DNA from: Streptomyces sp. Edi2
GTDB lineage: Bacteria; Actinomycetota; Actinomycetes; Streptomycetales; Streptomycetaceae
Assembly (NCBI RefSeq): GCF_040253635.1
Contig: NZ_JBEJGX010000003.1
Coordinates: 6,163,501-6,227,500 of the forward strand
DNA: 64,000 nucleotides
Direction: 5' to 3'
Part shown: in pieces, positions 25,476-35,468 of the stretch
How positions within the stretch are numbered: the stretch's first letter is position 1
How the letters are laid out: each line of letters starts with the position of its first letter
Program-made: the position numbers and the translations under genes
Notes under the pieces: model-generated
Seen by the model: the letters and a program-made list of their open reading frames with translations, nothing else
What the model was told of the DNA's origin: nothing
The model's database searches: none

Positions 25476-28400
25476 TCATTCCACGACCCGCCAGCTGATC
25501 TCGATCGTCGCATCGGGCTCGGTGGCGGCCAGTTCGTCCAGCTCCGCCCGGAGCTGGACGATTGCCTGGGACGCCTTCGCCCGGCCCCCGCCCGAGCGGC
25601 GCGCGGCACGGGGGCCGGGAAGCGGGTGCTTGGTCGACACGGGAGGCTGAGCGGTCTTGTTGTCCAGGCTCACCTCATTGGGGCTGGTGCGCGGGGCCGC
25701 CGGAGACACAGGGGTGGCGGGCGTGACCGCGGGCGGCTGCGGTCGGACGGCAGCCTGGCTGCGCTCGATGACCGCGACGATGGACTTTCGCGCGTCCCGC
25801 AGAGCGTCCTCGAGCCGCATGGTGCGCTGATCGGCACGCGCGGCGCCGCGCAGCGCCTCCAGCACCGCCTCGCCCTGCGGCCCGTAGTTGGGGGCAAGCC
25901 TCAGCATGTCCCAGGCCGCGACGACCATCGCGTCGGCTACGGCCTTCGCCTGCTTGATCGAGGCCCCGTACCGGCTGGCGGACGCCTCACCCAGGTCGAA
26001 GCCGGCAAAGGCAGTGATGATCTGTTTCGCTGCCGCCGAACCTCCGGTCGGGCCCTGGGAGAGGACGTACAGCTCGCCCAGCAGGTCACGCGAGCGACGG
26101 GCGAGGGTGAGCCTGCCCGACGCGGGTTCATCGGCCCCGTTCAGGCCGAGCAGCGTCGCGTGCTTCTCCAGCTCCTCGACGAGCGTGTCCACTTGCGGCT
26201 TGTATTCGCGGGCCCTGCTGGTGATCTGCCGGGCGAAGTGGCTGACCAACCGTCCTCGGCGCAGCTTCGGGGGCTGCTCCCCGAAGATGTCCCAGAACCG
26301 GCTCCCGGCCTCTTCCCAGACCGATTCCTCCGGCAGCGGCTGGGAGCGCAGCGCGTCCTGAGGCTTGATGGCCGAGAGCTCGGGGGAGGGGTCGAGCACG
26401 CTGCCGGCGCGTACCCACACCCGGTCGTCCATCTCGGCGTAGGCGGCGATTACCAGGTTGGCGAGGAAGGGGGCGAGCCCCATCGGCTCGGGCTGGTCGA
26501 TCCACTCCGTGAGCTGGACCACGCTCAGGTCGCTCGGCCCCGCGTCGTTACGGGCCTGCAGGTTGAAGTGGTCCACCCAGCGGTTGGAGGGCCGGAAGTA
26601 CGCCTCCTTCTGCTGGCCGAGCCCGAGTGGCGTCGCGATACGCCGCATCACTGGCCGGTCCTTCGAGGGGATCTCGACCTGCCGGTCGGCGGATTCCGCC
26701 GCCGCCCGGATGTGTCCGAACACGGTGCGCGCGTCACTGGGCTTGACCGCGGTGTTGGTGCCGTCAGGGTCCAGGTCCGGATGCGCGGGGAACTGATGCG
26801 CCAGCAGCTGCTTCACGATGTGCCGAGCCCCGTCGGACAGCGTCTGCCCGATGGAGACCCGCAGCTCGGGGACGTCACGCAGCGGTTGGAAATGGTCGTC
26901 GAAGGACACATCCACGTCGACAGCCTTCTTGTCGGCACACGCGTACGCCTCCTTGAAGGCCGCCTTCACCTTCTTCCGGAGGGCGTCGCGCTGCCCCTCG
27001 AGGAGCACCTTGGCGCGTGCCCGGTTGTCGGCGTTGAGGTGCTGGGCGTAGGAGGTGTCGAAGCGCCGCTGGTCGGCCAGCGCATAGTCGATGACGACCA
27101 GCTTCTGGAAGTCCTTGTAGCGCGCGGCCGACAGGTAGGCGGGGATCCATCCCACGGTGCGGGGCCCGGCGCCGGACGGCGGGCGCAGGCCGCGCATGCG
27201 GTTGACGGCCTCGACGGACCCGTGCTCGCCCTCGTGGTAAGGCAGGTCGACCACCAGCCGCCACAGGCCGTCCTGGCTCGGGGAGAACTCGTGGTCGGGC
27301 ATGTTCTCGGTATCGGTGACATTGCCGATGACGACCTCGGCCGTCCGGTTCGACCCGCGCCAGACCAGAGTCAGCTCGTCCGCGCCCATGCGGTCGTGGA
27401 CCTCGAGGCCCAGTTCTTCGGCAAGGATCCGCGTGGCCAGGGCCCGGCGGTTGGACTGGTTGTTGTTGACGTTGGCGTTGGCGATCACGGAGTCGACGTC
27501 CACCCCGGCCAGTTCGAGCCGTACGCCGGGATTGGTCTTGGTACCGGTCGGCTTGATCTCGGCGAAGCGGGTGGCCCACTCGTCGACCTTCGTCTGGATC
27601 GCTCCGACCTCGGCACCGGGGATGGGGGAGAGGACCGAACCGTGGTTCAGCGCCCCGAGCCGCCGGATCGTGAGATCGCGGAGCGCGGGCACGCCGGGGG
27701 CGAGCGCCGACAGCAGCAGGGTGCACATCAGCCGGTTGTCGCCCACGAAGCCCCGGCAGCGGCCAAGAAGCTGCTGATCGGTGATGCTCTCCCGGCGGTG
27801 CTGATACCGCTCGACGTCCTCCTCGGTGATCTCGTACGTGCCCAGGAGGTACGGCCGCAGCTTGGTCCGGTACAGCTTGTCCGCGACCTTGAACTCCACC
27901 TTCAGGCTGTCCACGAACGGCCTGTCGCCGCCGTCCGCGATGACCGGGTACAGATCGCCGAGCGGAATCAGGTTCGCCAGCGTCGCATCGTCCCGGTGAT
28001 CGGCGAGGAGCTGGCCCATGAGCTTCAGCCCGGTGCGGGAGCGCTGCAGGGCGGAGGAGATATGGACGAGGGTGTCCATGAAAGCGGGGGAGAAGGGGTA
28101 CGTCAGCCGGAACGACTCCTCGTCGGCCCCGGTCGTCGCCTCGTCCGAGCCGAGCAGCACGTCCCAGATCTGCGGCCCGACCCGCTTGATCTTTGTGAAG
28201 GCGCCGTCCAGCTTGGCGGCGGCCTCCGCGTTCTTAGGCTTCAGGAGGCGTGCGTGCGCGATCTGGGGAAGGTTGCGGTCCTCCAGCGTGATCTTGTCGA
28301 AGCGGCCGGAGGCCAGGTTGAGGCTGTCCTGGATCGCGGTCTCAGCCGCGCCGGAAGTCTCTTCGCCGACGAGTTCGCGCAGGTCTCTCTGGCGGGCGAT

Positions 28401-29429
28401 GAAGGAGACGATCGGGATGGCCCGGCGTGAGTCGGCGCCCTCCACGAAGTTGGTGATCTTGTCCGTCTCACGGGAGACGAACTTCTGGTCATGGATCCGG
28501 TTGGCGAGCCAAAGGATCAGCTCGTCCATGAAGAGGATCAGCCCGTCGTAGCCGAGCGACTTCGCATGCTCGGCGATCACGGCGAGGCCGGCATCGAGAG
28601 AGATGAAGCCGTGCTCGTCCTCGGCAGCGTTCCTGGCGAAGCCCGGGAACCAGGTGACGCTCGCGTCATGGACGAGCTTCGCGCGTAGCTCGGCCGGGGT
28701 ACTGGGGTTGATGAGGTTGAGATTCACCTCGCCGCCGTCCAGCTCCTCGGCGGCCAGCGCGGTGTCGAGGAGCTCCGGCGTCCAGGCGAACGGCTCGCCC
28801 CACTCGTCGTCGTTATCCTCGTCGGCGCCGGCGGCGCCGGGGGTGGGAGCGTCGGCGAGCCCGTCGATGAAGGTCTGGTCGCCCACGCGCCGACGGTGGG
28901 AGCGGATGTCCTCGAAGAGGGAATCGGTCCGGTAGACCTGGGGAGTGGGAGCGTCCTTGTGCTGGGGCAGGCCCTTGACGTGGCTGACGTAGCCGCCGAG
29001 GACCCGCTGCTCCAGGGACTTCGCGCCGAGCATGTGGTACGGGACGAGGAGGAAGCGCTTGCCCTCGCTGCCCAGCCACTCGTGCTTGGCGAGGACCGGA
29101 TCGAAGTCCCCGCGGCTGCGGACTGCCGGTTCCCCCCGGAGGAGGGCGTGCAGGACCGCCATGAAGTGCGACTTACCGGAACCGAAAGAGCCGTGGAGAT
29201 AGGCGGCCTTCGAGGTGTGCCCGTCGAGGGACGCCTTGATCAGGCCGAGCGCCTCGTCGAAGTTCTCGAGGAGCCGCTCGGTGACGACGTAGTCCCGCAG
29301 CGCATGGGCTGCCCCCTCGTCTGTGACGGCCTCCGCGAGCTTCAGCACGAAGTCGGAGGTGGAGATCGACGTCTTGATGTCGATGACGTCGCGGAGCAGT
29401 GGGGCCGTGCCGGGGGCGTTCGGGGCCAT
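25476..29429 (-). CDS. pglY: BREX-2 ATPase PglY
   Basis: A very large (1317 aa) ATPase. Walker A is [18 protein letters not shown] (G80-S87), and [18 protein letters not shown] is the Walker B region. Long helical stretches follow, and the last 100 residues are a Pro/Ala/Lys-rich tail before a short final domain. It corresponds to the DUF6079/BrxC-like ATPase of BREX type 2. The ATG at 29429 was preferred over an upstream frame because the family motif [13 protein letters not shown] comes soon after; AGGAG is 12 nt upstream. It is first in the pglYZ operon and has a motif upstream that pglW shares. Confidence 0.92.
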   Translation of the reverse strand: MAPNAPGTAPLLRDVIDIKTSISTSDFVLKLAEAVTDEGAAHALRDYVVTERLLENFDEALGLIKASLDGHTSKAAYLHGSFGSGKSHFMAVLHALLRGEPAVRSRGDFDPVLAKHEWLGSEGKRFLLVPYHMLGAKSLEQRVLGGYVSHVKGLPQHKDAPTPQVYRTDSLFEDIRSHRRRVGDQTFIDGLADAPTPGAAGADEDNDDEWGEPFAWTPELLDTALAAEELDGGEVNLNLINPSTPAELRAKLVHDASVTWFPGFARNAAEDEHGFISLDAGLAVIAEHAKSLGYDGLILFMDELILWLANRIHDQKFVSRETDKITNFVEGADSRRAIPIVSFIARQRDLRELVGEETSGAAETAIQDSLNLASGRFDKITLEDRNLPQIAHARLLKPKNAEAAAKLDGAFTKIKRVGPQIWDVLLGSDEATTGADEESFRLTYPFSPAFMDTLVHISSALQRSRTGLKLMGQLLADHRDDATLANLIPLGDLYPVIADGGDRPFVDSLKVEFKVADKLYRTKLRPYLLGTYEITEEDVERYQHRRESITDQQLLGRCRGFVGDNRLMCTLLLSALAPGVPALRDLTIRRLGALNHGSVLSPIPGAEVGAIQTKVDEWATRFAEIKPTGTKTNPGVRLELAGVDVDSVIANANVNNNQSNRRALATRILAEELGLEVHDRMGADELTLVWRGSNRTAEVVIGNVTDTENMPDHEFSPSQDGLWRLVVDLPYHEGEHGSVEAVNRMRGLRPPSGAGPRTVGWIPAYLSAARYKDFQKLVVIDYALADQRRFDTSYAQHLNADNRARAKVLLEGQRDALRKKVKAAFKEAYACADKKAVDVDVSFDDHFQPLRDVPELRVSIGQTLSDGARHIVKQLLAHQFPAHPDLDPDGTNTAVKPSDARTVFGHIRAAAESADRQVEIPSKDRPVMRRIATPLGLGQQKEAYFRPSNRWVDHFNLQARNDAGPSDLSVVQLTEWIDQPEPMGLAPFLANLVIAAYAEMDDRVWVRAGSVLDPSPELSAIKPQDALRSQPLPEESVWEEAGSRFWDIFGEQPPKLRRGRLVSHFARQITSRAREYKPQVDTLVEELEKHATLLGLNGADEPASGRLTLARRSRDLLGELYVLSQGPTGGSAAAKQIITAFAGFDLGEASASRYGASIKQAKAVADAMVVAAWDMLRLAPNYGPQGEAVLEALRGAARADQRTMRLEDALRDARKSIVAVIERSQAAVRPQPPAVTPATPVSPAAPRTSPNEVSLDNKTAQPPVSTKHPLPGPRAARRSGGGRAKASQAIVQLRAELDELAATEPDATIEISWRVVE

Positions 29430-29584
29430 CTGTGTCTCGCTTCTCCTGGTTCCTGCGTCCTGGTCGTGCGTGCGGGCCTGGACAGCAGGGCGATCCCCCG
29501 GCCGGGGCAGCAATCACGGATTGTTCCCGCGTGCTCCCGGAGTGTTGTCATCAGCCGTCGCGCTGACGGCTGCGGCCCGTCCTC

Positions 29585-29614
29585 GATCGTAACGGTTGCA
29601 TACGAGGTGGGAGC
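29585..29614 (-). promoter_or_regulatory. Shared pgl motif upstream of pglY
   Basis: On the minus strand: GCTCC, 14 nt, CCGTTACGATC, 156 nt before the pglY start. The same elements with the same spacing lie upstream of pglW (40213-40242). The 3' element contains a -10-like TACGAT; the 5' element sits where a -35 would be but is not a TTGACA type, so an alternative sigma factor or a regulator site is possible. Confidence 0.55.
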
Positions 29615-29678
29615 GGTGCGTGCGGTGGGCGGTACACGCTCCGCCGCGCTCGCGCAGTCGCTGTGCCGGGGCGCCGCC

Positions 29679-29882
29679 TCAGTTCAGGTGTGCGAGGAAG
29701 GCTCTCCAGGCGGTGTGGCTGAAGCGTATGACGGGACCGGTGGGGCGCTTGCTGTCGCGGACGTGGACGAGGTGGGGGAGATTGTCGGCGATCTCGACAC
29801 ACTCGTTATTGCCACCGCTGTACGTGCTGCTGTGCCAGCTTGCACCCGACAAGTTCGGCGTTATGTGGTGTCCACTTTTCAT
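29679..29882 (-). CDS. DUF397 small protein
   Basis: A 67-residue protein starting MKSGHHITPNLSGASWHSST, with the DUF397 hallmarks W-x-SSYSGG-like (WHSSTYSGGNNECVEIAD), VRDSKRPTGPV and a final FSHTAWRAFL. Its ATG overlaps the stop of the XRE gene by 4 nt and GGAG lies 8 nt upstream. DUF397 proteins occur throughout streptomycetes as small partners of WhiJ-like XRE regulators, which they are thought to modulate. Confidence 0.9.
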   Translation of the reverse strand: MKSGHHITPNLSGASWHSSTYSGGNNECVEIADNLPHLVHVRDSKRPTGPVIRFSHTAWRAFLAHLN

Positions 29883-30763
29883 GCTCTGTGCTCCTTGGCC
29901 CTGCGACGGATGATGCCGCGGGACTCCACTGGTGAGAGCGCAGATGTGCGGGCGGCCCCGAAGAGATCTTGGTAACGGGCGACCTCGGTCTCCTGCTCCA
30001 GCCACATGGAGCCGGTCGGGTTGTCGGCCAGCACCACGTCGAGTGCTCCCAGCTCGGGGAATCCCAGCACTACGTACGGCCCGAACATACTCGCATGGGC
30101 TCCCCGCGAGAACGGCAGCACCTGGATGGTCACGTTGGGGTTTTCGCAGACGTCCAGCAGGTGCTGTAGCTGCGTCTTCATCACCTCTGGCCCGCCAACC
30201 TGTTGGAGGAGCACGGCCTCCGACAGAACTGCCCAGATACGCAGAGGGGAGTCGCCGGTGAGGCGTTCCTGCCGGGCGAGACGCACCTGGACGAATGCCT
30301 CGATCTCGTCTGCGGTCTGCCATTGCTGCGAGGCCACGGTCACGGCTCGGATGTACTCAGGGGTCTGAAGCAGGCCGGGGACAAGTTGAGCCTGGAACGT
30401 GCGGATGGAGCTGGCCATCGCTTCCAAGGCGATGTAGTCGCGATACGTATCGGCAAGAACCGAACCGTACTGATTCCACCAGCCCTCCCTGCGCCGGCGA
30501 TTGGCCTTGCGCGCCAGCGCAGCCAGCCGCTCTCTCACCTCAGCGTCGGCTACGCCGTACGCCTGCAGCATCGCCGTCAGGTCCGGGAGCCGCAGTGCCA
30601 CGCGTCCGTTTTCAATCCGGCTGACCTTGCCTTTGGTGCAGTCGAGGGCCTCGGCGGCTTGCGTGGTGGTGAGACCTGACGCGTCTCGCAACCGCTTCAG
30701 CTCATCGCCAAGTTGGCGGCCGAGGACGGTTGATGGGTTCGGGCTGGTGCTCTTCGCAGGCAT
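29879..30763 (-). CDS. XRE-family (WhiJ-like, DUF5753) regulator
   Basis: A 294-residue protein with an N-terminal helix-turn-helix, LGDELKRLRDASGLTTTQAA then CTKGKVSRIENGRV, and a C-terminal DUF5753 domain (LVPGLLQTPEYIRAV; PLRIWAVLSEAVL; VTIQVLPFSRGAHASMFGPY). It is coupled to the DUF397 gene by a 4-nt overlap. With the neighbouring HATPase gene it forms the kind of trio found many times in Streptomyces (abaA/whiJ-type loci), often tied to development. Here it is embedded between pglY and pglX. Whether it controls the BREX genes is unknown. Confidence 0.9.
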   Translation of the reverse strand: MPAKSTSPNPSTVLGRQLGDELKRLRDASGLTTTQAAEALDCTKGKVSRIENGRVALRLPDLTAMLQAYGVADAEVRERLAALARKANRRRREGWWNQYGSVLADTYRDYIALEAMASSIRTFQAQLVPGLLQTPEYIRAVTVASQQWQTADEIEAFVQVRLARQERLTGDSPLRIWAVLSEAVLLQQVGGPEVMKTQLQHLLDVCENPNVTIQVLPFSRGAHASMFGPYVVLGFPELGALDVVLADNPTGSMWLEQETEVARYQDLFGAARTSALSPVESRGIIRRRAKEHRA

Positions 30764-30965
30764 GCGTATAGCTCTAGCAAGACGGCGGCCCCGGCGGGCT
30801 GAGATTAACTCGGAAGAGCGAAAATCGGCATGATTCCAATTGGCAACGTTGCAGATTCGCGCGGTGTCTGGTCATTCTGCTGGCCATGGACATCGGTGTC
30901 CTGCGGCTCGAAGCGCAATCTCGGCCATGGGATCCCGGACGCACTTCGACCCTCTGGGGGCCGCC

Positions 30966-31622
30966 ATGGCTGCACCGAACGAAGTCACCTTCCGACTATC
31001 CCGTCGCCGCAGCAGCGTTCGAAGGGCGCGAGCGTTGCTGTATGCCGTACTCGGTACCTGGGGAGCAGGCCAAGACGTGTGGGAGACAGGAGAGTTAGTT
31101 CTATCCGAGCTGGTGACCAACGCGCTGCAGGTGCGTGTGCCGCGTGACCGGCTGGTGGGTGTGCGGATCGAGTGGCTGGTGGAAGACGACCTGCTGAGGC
31201 TGGAAGTCAGCGATGCAGGTGAAGGGAAACCGGAGGTGCGGGCGCCTGGAGAGGATGAGACGGGCGGGCGCGGGCTGCTGCTCGTGGAAGCGCTGGCCCA
31301 TCGCTGGGGCTTTGAGCAACGCGCGTGCGGGATCGGCAAGACCGTCTGGGCTGAGCTAAAGGCTCCGCATCTCTTTACGGAACGCGACGGGATCGCGATC
31401 GCTGCGGCAGCGGTCCGCGCAGGTCAGTGCGTACGAGTACGGGGCGCGTGGCGCAAGGTACAGAGGGTGGGCGCTGAGCGGTCAGCGCTGGGCGGCGGGT
31501 GCACCATCGTGCTCGAATTGGACGAGGGACCGGCACTGCTGATGGATGCCACCGCACCGTTGACCGTGCGAGACACTGGCGTGTCCTCCCCGGGCAGAGG
31601 CAGGGAGGACACGCCGGGCTAG
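30966..31622 (+). CDS. HATPase (RsbW/anti-sigma-like) protein
   Basis: A 218-residue protein with a GHKL ATPase fold: N-box ELVLSELVTNALQ, G1 box SDAGEGKPE and G2 box GGRGLLLVEAL. This is the SpoIIAB/RsbW-like type common in Streptomyces. I chose ATG 30966 (GGGGG 5 nt upstream; homologue-like start MAAPNEVTFRLSRR) over earlier starts at 30840 and 30927. A C-terminal part of about 70 residues has no assignment. It is divergent from the XRE gene and convergent with pglX, with 3 nt between stop codons. Kinase targets are unknown. Confidence 0.85.
   Translation: MAAPNEVTFRLSRRRSSVRRARALLYAVLGTWGAGQDVWETGELVLSELVTNALQVRVPRDRLVGVRIEWLVEDDLLRLEVSDAGEGKPEVRAPGEDETGGRGLLLVEALAHRWGFEQRACGIGKTVWAELKAPHLFTERDGIAIAAAAVRAGQCVRVRGAWRKVQRVGAERSALGGGCTIVLELDEGPALLMDATAPLTVRDTGVSSPGRGREDTPG
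31579..31616. terminator. Bidirectional hairpin at the HATPase/pglX convergent ends
   Basis: 13-bp arms (core CGTGTCCTCCC / GGGAGGACACG) with a 12-nt loop, lying inside the last codons of the HATPase gene and 10 nt beyond the pglX stop. It is the only obvious 3'-end signal between these convergent genes. Confidence 0.65.
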
Positions 31623-31625
31623 AGA

Positions 31626-34600
31626 TCAGCCCTTGGCCGAGCGCCGGCCACGAGCGGCCGGGGTGGGCCGCCAGGCCCGCAGATCGTCGTCGGTCAGACC
31701 GTGTTCACCCTGCTGGGTGGCGCGGTAGCCCGCGAAGAAGGCCGCGGGGGAGCTGCCGTAAAGCGGGTCGAAGTCGTCATGCCACTGGTCGAGCCAGGGC
31801 TGAAGTTCGAGCAGACCCGCGAGCAGCGGCGTCATCTCCTCGGAGGACAGCCCGTCATGGTTCGTGAAGTACGTGGCGAGCGCCTGCGCCTGCTCCCGGT
31901 GGTCCCAGCCCGCCCAGCCGAACAGGTTTGGTGTACCGGAGATCGCGCCAGTCGCGTACGAGATGAACCGCTCCTTGGGCACGTCCAGCTTGCCTCGGGC
32001 ACGCCAGTAGGACGGCTTGAGGAAGTCGGCCGAGGTGTACTTGGGCGGCACGGGGATGGTGCCCCGGATCTTGCGTTTGGCGGGCTCGTCTGGAACGGCA
32101 TCCTCTTTGCGCTGGAGGTCCCAGACGTGCTCCCAGTCGACGCGTTTCTTCAGACCGCTGAGTTTGTAGCGAAGCGCAGGGAGGAACGGTACGTGCTCCT
32201 CGGCGAGAAGGCCGGCGACGACTGTCGCGAGCTCTGCGCGGGGGGCATACAGCTCCGCGACGGACACGAAGTTCTCATCGGACGAGAGAGCGGAAGCGAG
32301 CTCGTCGCGGGTGAGGATGGTCGGCTGCCCGTCCGGGAGCCACAGCTCGCGCTTCTCCATGTGATCCAGCAGCCAAGACTTGAGCGCATGCTCTTGGAGG
32401 ACGTCCCACGCCTCGGTTGCCCAGCGGCGTTTGTACTCGGGGCGCTCCACCATGCCGATGGCGCGTGACGTCTCTATGGCATCGATGCGCTTTTGGACGA
32501 CGGCTTTGTAGGCATCGGACCAGTGATCAGGGATCTCAGTGATGGGCTTGGAGTTATGTCGCTTGAACCACTCGTCGGATGCCTCACCCTTCTTGACGCC
32601 CCGGGCGAGCACAATCTCGAAGGCGCGTTCACCAAGGGCGAGTTCGGGGACCTCGGATTCGGCGGCGCGGAGGTCTATGGCGTGCAGGTCGTAGAGGGCA
32701 TAGACGTGCCAGTCCAACTCTTCCTGGAGCGCGATCATGCGGGCGCGGGTGGACTCCCACTTGGTGCGGGCCGCACGGAGTGAAAGTGCGGTGGGGGTGG
32801 CGGCATTCGGAGCGGCAAGCGCGGCGGGGCTAGTGGCAATGAGCTCCTGTGCCAGTGCATCCAGGGCGCCCACTAGGCTGCAGGGCTGAGCGAGAGGAAC
32901 AGGAAACTTCTGAATTTTGGTACCAGTGAACTCGTAGAAACGTTCCCAGTCTTGCGACTTGAAGCCCTCGTTTACCCCCTGGCTACCCTTGTCATGGCTC
33001 ATCATCTTGAGCCAGAAGCAGGCGGTGGAACTATTGAGCAGTCCAAGAATCCTAAGGTGATCCTCTTCGCTTGCTGTCTCAGGCAGCTTTATCATCGGCG
33101 CGGACTGTTTAAATACCTTACCTCCGCGGTCAAGCGTGAAGTGGTTGTGCGTGGCGACGAATCCAAAGACGATCGATCGTGATGTTCGCAGCTTCTCGCG
33201 GTAAAGTTCTCCGTACTCATACCACTGGATCGCCGGAATGGTGTCGATGAACTTCCCAAAGCGCTTGCGTCGTTGCAGGACACGTCGATTCGGCCACATT
33301 GCCCGGATCGTTTCTGGGATTGCCGCGGACTTTATGGTCGCAAGATTGCCATCGTATGGCCAGATGCTGGTGATCTCGGGTGCAATGGAGTAGTTGCGAA
33401 CGACGTCTCCCGTGACCATTGGGATCGTCGTTTCGATGCCCTGGCGTCGGGCGGATGACGCATTGGGGAAGAAAAATGCGTCATCCTCGGCGGTGATCCC
33501 GCCGAACCCGACATCCAGCGCCAACATTTGGCGGAGACGAGCAACTGTGCTCTCTTCGATTCGCTCTACGAGCTCAAGGCCACCGTCCGTTAGGATCCAG
33601 GGTTGTTTGCCAAAATACCGTTCACGTGCGAGGTCGTCAACCGATACCCAAGAGCTCGATGAACCCGGTTGGTCGATCTGGCTGACGATGGCCTTCCAGA
33701 CCAGTCCATCAGCTGCCCTTTTGGGAGCCGAGGGTTCGCCTTGAATGCTCCGGACGGTGCGAATCTTTTCTGTTCGAGTTTCCCCTGAGCGGCGCCGCCC
33801 AACAAGAATCACTGTCGGTGTACCGTGTCCAGGGATGTAAGCCCCTGAGGTGTCAATGACCTCAGTCAGCTCGATCTTGTGGGCGAAATATTCCTCAATC
33901 AGCTTGTTCCCGAACTCCCTCTTCATGAAGGAGTTCGCGGTGATTTGACCGACCATGCCATATCCGCGCCCGTTGCTGTCCCCAATCTTCGATAGCTGGA
34001 AGAAGAGCTCGGCGAAGGGGACGGAAAGTGCGTACTTACCCGCACAAGACGCGTACAGCTCCCGATAGAGCGCGTTCAGATTCTTATCCTTGACTGTGAT
34101 GTAGGGGGGATTACCCACCACTACGCCATAGCGCCCTCGTTCGAGAATGCGCGGGTATTCGTGCACATCCTCCGTTGCGTATGCGAAGTCGACCAGCCGC
34201 TTCCCGGACTCTTCTCCGATGAGTTCAAGTTCTAGCTGGCGGTCCTGGATGAGCGAGTCACCCACCGCCAAGTGGATCGGCCAGTCGTATTTGTTGGCCG
34301 CCGTCAGAGTCCGAACATTCCCCGCCGCCATCCCAGCCATCAGCAACCGGAACCGCGCAATAGCCACCGCGAACGGGTTGATATCCACCCCGTGCACCGC
34401 ATTCAGTGCATCCCGCACCCGCTCATGCACATCCCGCCCCGGCTCCCGCTCCGCGAACAGCCGGACCATCCGCCGGAAAGCGCCCAGCACGAAGTGTCCC
34501 GACCCGCACGTCGGGTCGATCATCTTCAGCTCGCCGAACTTTCCGCCCAGCTCCCGCACCACCGGGTCCATCGTCCGGTCGAGGATGAACTCCTCCACGA

Positions 34601-35396
34601 ACTCCGGGGTCTGGAGCAGCGCGTACGTCTTCCGGGCCGACTCCGACAGCCACTGGTACAGGTCACCCAGGAACCGGGTGTCCCACCCCTTCGTGGGGTC
34701 GTCCTCGTCCAGCGGGTCGGTGAAGTCGTGGACCAGCTTGTCGCTGTCGTCGCCCTGGCCCCGCTCGCGCCAGAACTCCACCAGCGCCCGAGCCGCATCG
34801 TGCGACAGCGGAATCTGGTACAGCGGGTTGCGCCGCTTGTCGAACAGCAGCTTTCCGGCCTGGCCCGCGCCCAGTTCCTCGAACGCCCGCTCCAGCCAGC
34901 CCCGGTAGGTCGGGTCCGGGTCCTCCTCCACGTACTGCGCGTACCGAGCCTCCGCCAGGTCCCGTCGTTCCGCGTCGGGCCCCGCCAGATACGGCTCCGC
35001 AATCAGCCGGTTGTCCTCACAGAACCGGACGAACACCGTGCCCAGCACCCACGCCACCGCGACCTGCGTGACCCGCTCGTCCAGCCACGCGTTCCACGTC
35101 GCCGCCGTACGTCCCAGCCTGCGCGCCTCGTCGTACTCGGCCCGCAGCCGGCCCGCGTGCGACTCCGCCGCGCGGACCTGCTCGACGCGGTCCGCCGACA
35201 GGTCGCCTTCAGCCAGACGAGCGTCCAGCCAGGCAACCCACCTCGGGGTTGCCGGATTCGCCTTGCTCGCCTTCTCGTACTCCTGCCGCAGCGGTTTGAG
35301 GACCGACTCCCCGTCCTTGACCTGTTTGGCGAGGTCCGCCTCGATCGTCTTGACCTGCTTGATCAGGTCGGCCCGCAGCGCTGCAGCGTCAATCAC
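31626..35396 (-). CDS. pglX: BREX-2 adenine-specific DNA methyltransferase PglX
   Basis: A 1256-residue N6-adenine methyltransferase. SAM-binding motif I is DPTCGSG (D294-G300) and the catalytic motif is NPPY (429-432). The N-terminal 250 residues are helical and charged; the C-terminal half should hold target recognition. In the Pgl scheme PglX modifies DNA and is regulated with PglW and PglZ. It is second in the pglWX unit, 72 bp after pglW. The middle of the gene (about 32880-34330, residues 355-840) is much poorer in GC than both ends, suggesting exchange of this segment by recombination. Confidence 0.93.
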   Translation of the reverse strand: MIDAAALRADLIKQVKTIEADLAKQVKDGESVLKPLRQEYEKASKANPATPRWVAWLDARLAEGDLSADRVEQVRAAESHAGRLRAEYDEARRLGRTAATWNAWLDERVTQVAVAWVLGTVFVRFCEDNRLIAEPYLAGPDAERRDLAEARYAQYVEEDPDPTYRGWLERAFEELGAGQAGKLLFDKRRNPLYQIPLSHDAARALVEFWRERGQGDDSDKLVHDFTDPLDEDDPTKGWDTRFLGDLYQWLSESARKTYALLQTPEFVEEFILDRTMDPVVRELGGKFGELKMIDPTCGSGHFVLGAFRRMVRLFAEREPGRDVHERVRDALNAVHGVDINPFAVAIARFRLLMAGMAAGNVRTLTAANKYDWPIHLAVGDSLIQDRQLELELIGEESGKRLVDFAYATEDVHEYPRILERGRYGVVVGNPPYITVKDKNLNALYRELYASCAGKYALSVPFAELFFQLSKIGDSNGRGYGMVGQITANSFMKREFGNKLIEEYFAHKIELTEVIDTSGAYIPGHGTPTVILVGRRRSGETRTEKIRTVRSIQGEPSAPKRAADGLVWKAIVSQIDQPGSSSSWVSVDDLARERYFGKQPWILTDGGLELVERIEESTVARLRQMLALDVGFGGITAEDDAFFFPNASSARRQGIETTIPMVTGDVVRNYSIAPEITSIWPYDGNLATIKSAAIPETIRAMWPNRRVLQRRKRFGKFIDTIPAIQWYEYGELYREKLRTSRSIVFGFVATHNHFTLDRGGKVFKQSAPMIKLPETASEEDHLRILGLLNSSTACFWLKMMSHDKGSQGVNEGFKSQDWERFYEFTGTKIQKFPVPLAQPCSLVGALDALAQELIATSPAALAAPNAATPTALSLRAARTKWESTRARMIALQEELDWHVYALYDLHAIDLRAAESEVPELALGERAFEIVLARGVKKGEASDEWFKRHNSKPITEIPDHWSDAYKAVVQKRIDAIETSRAIGMVERPEYKRRWATEAWDVLQEHALKSWLLDHMEKRELWLPDGQPTILTRDELASALSSDENFVSVAELYAPRAELATVVAGLLAEEHVPFLPALRYKLSGLKKRVDWEHVWDLQRKEDAVPDEPAKRKIRGTIPVPPKYTSADFLKPSYWRARGKLDVPKERFISYATGAISGTPNLFGWAGWDHREQAQALATYFTNHDGLSSEEMTPLLAGLLELQPWLDQWHDDFDPLYGSSPAAFFAGYRATQQGEHGLTDDDLRAWRPTPAARGRRSAKG

Positions 35397-35468
35397 GTCG
35401 TCGTGTCTCCCGTACGTCCCGTAAGTCCCGTTGTCCCCATGGCCTCGGCAGCGTCCACGCTCACGCCG

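Noticed and set aside
25457..25609. Longer PglZ start overlapping pglY by 134 bp
   Set aside because: The extra residues are low-complexity and read through pglY coding sequence in another frame; the GTG at 25456 has a ribosome site and lies 19 nt after the pglY stop.
29430..29513. Longer PglY start
   Set aside because: The additional 28 residues have no ribosome site and do not look like protein; the conserved part begins shortly after ATG 29429.
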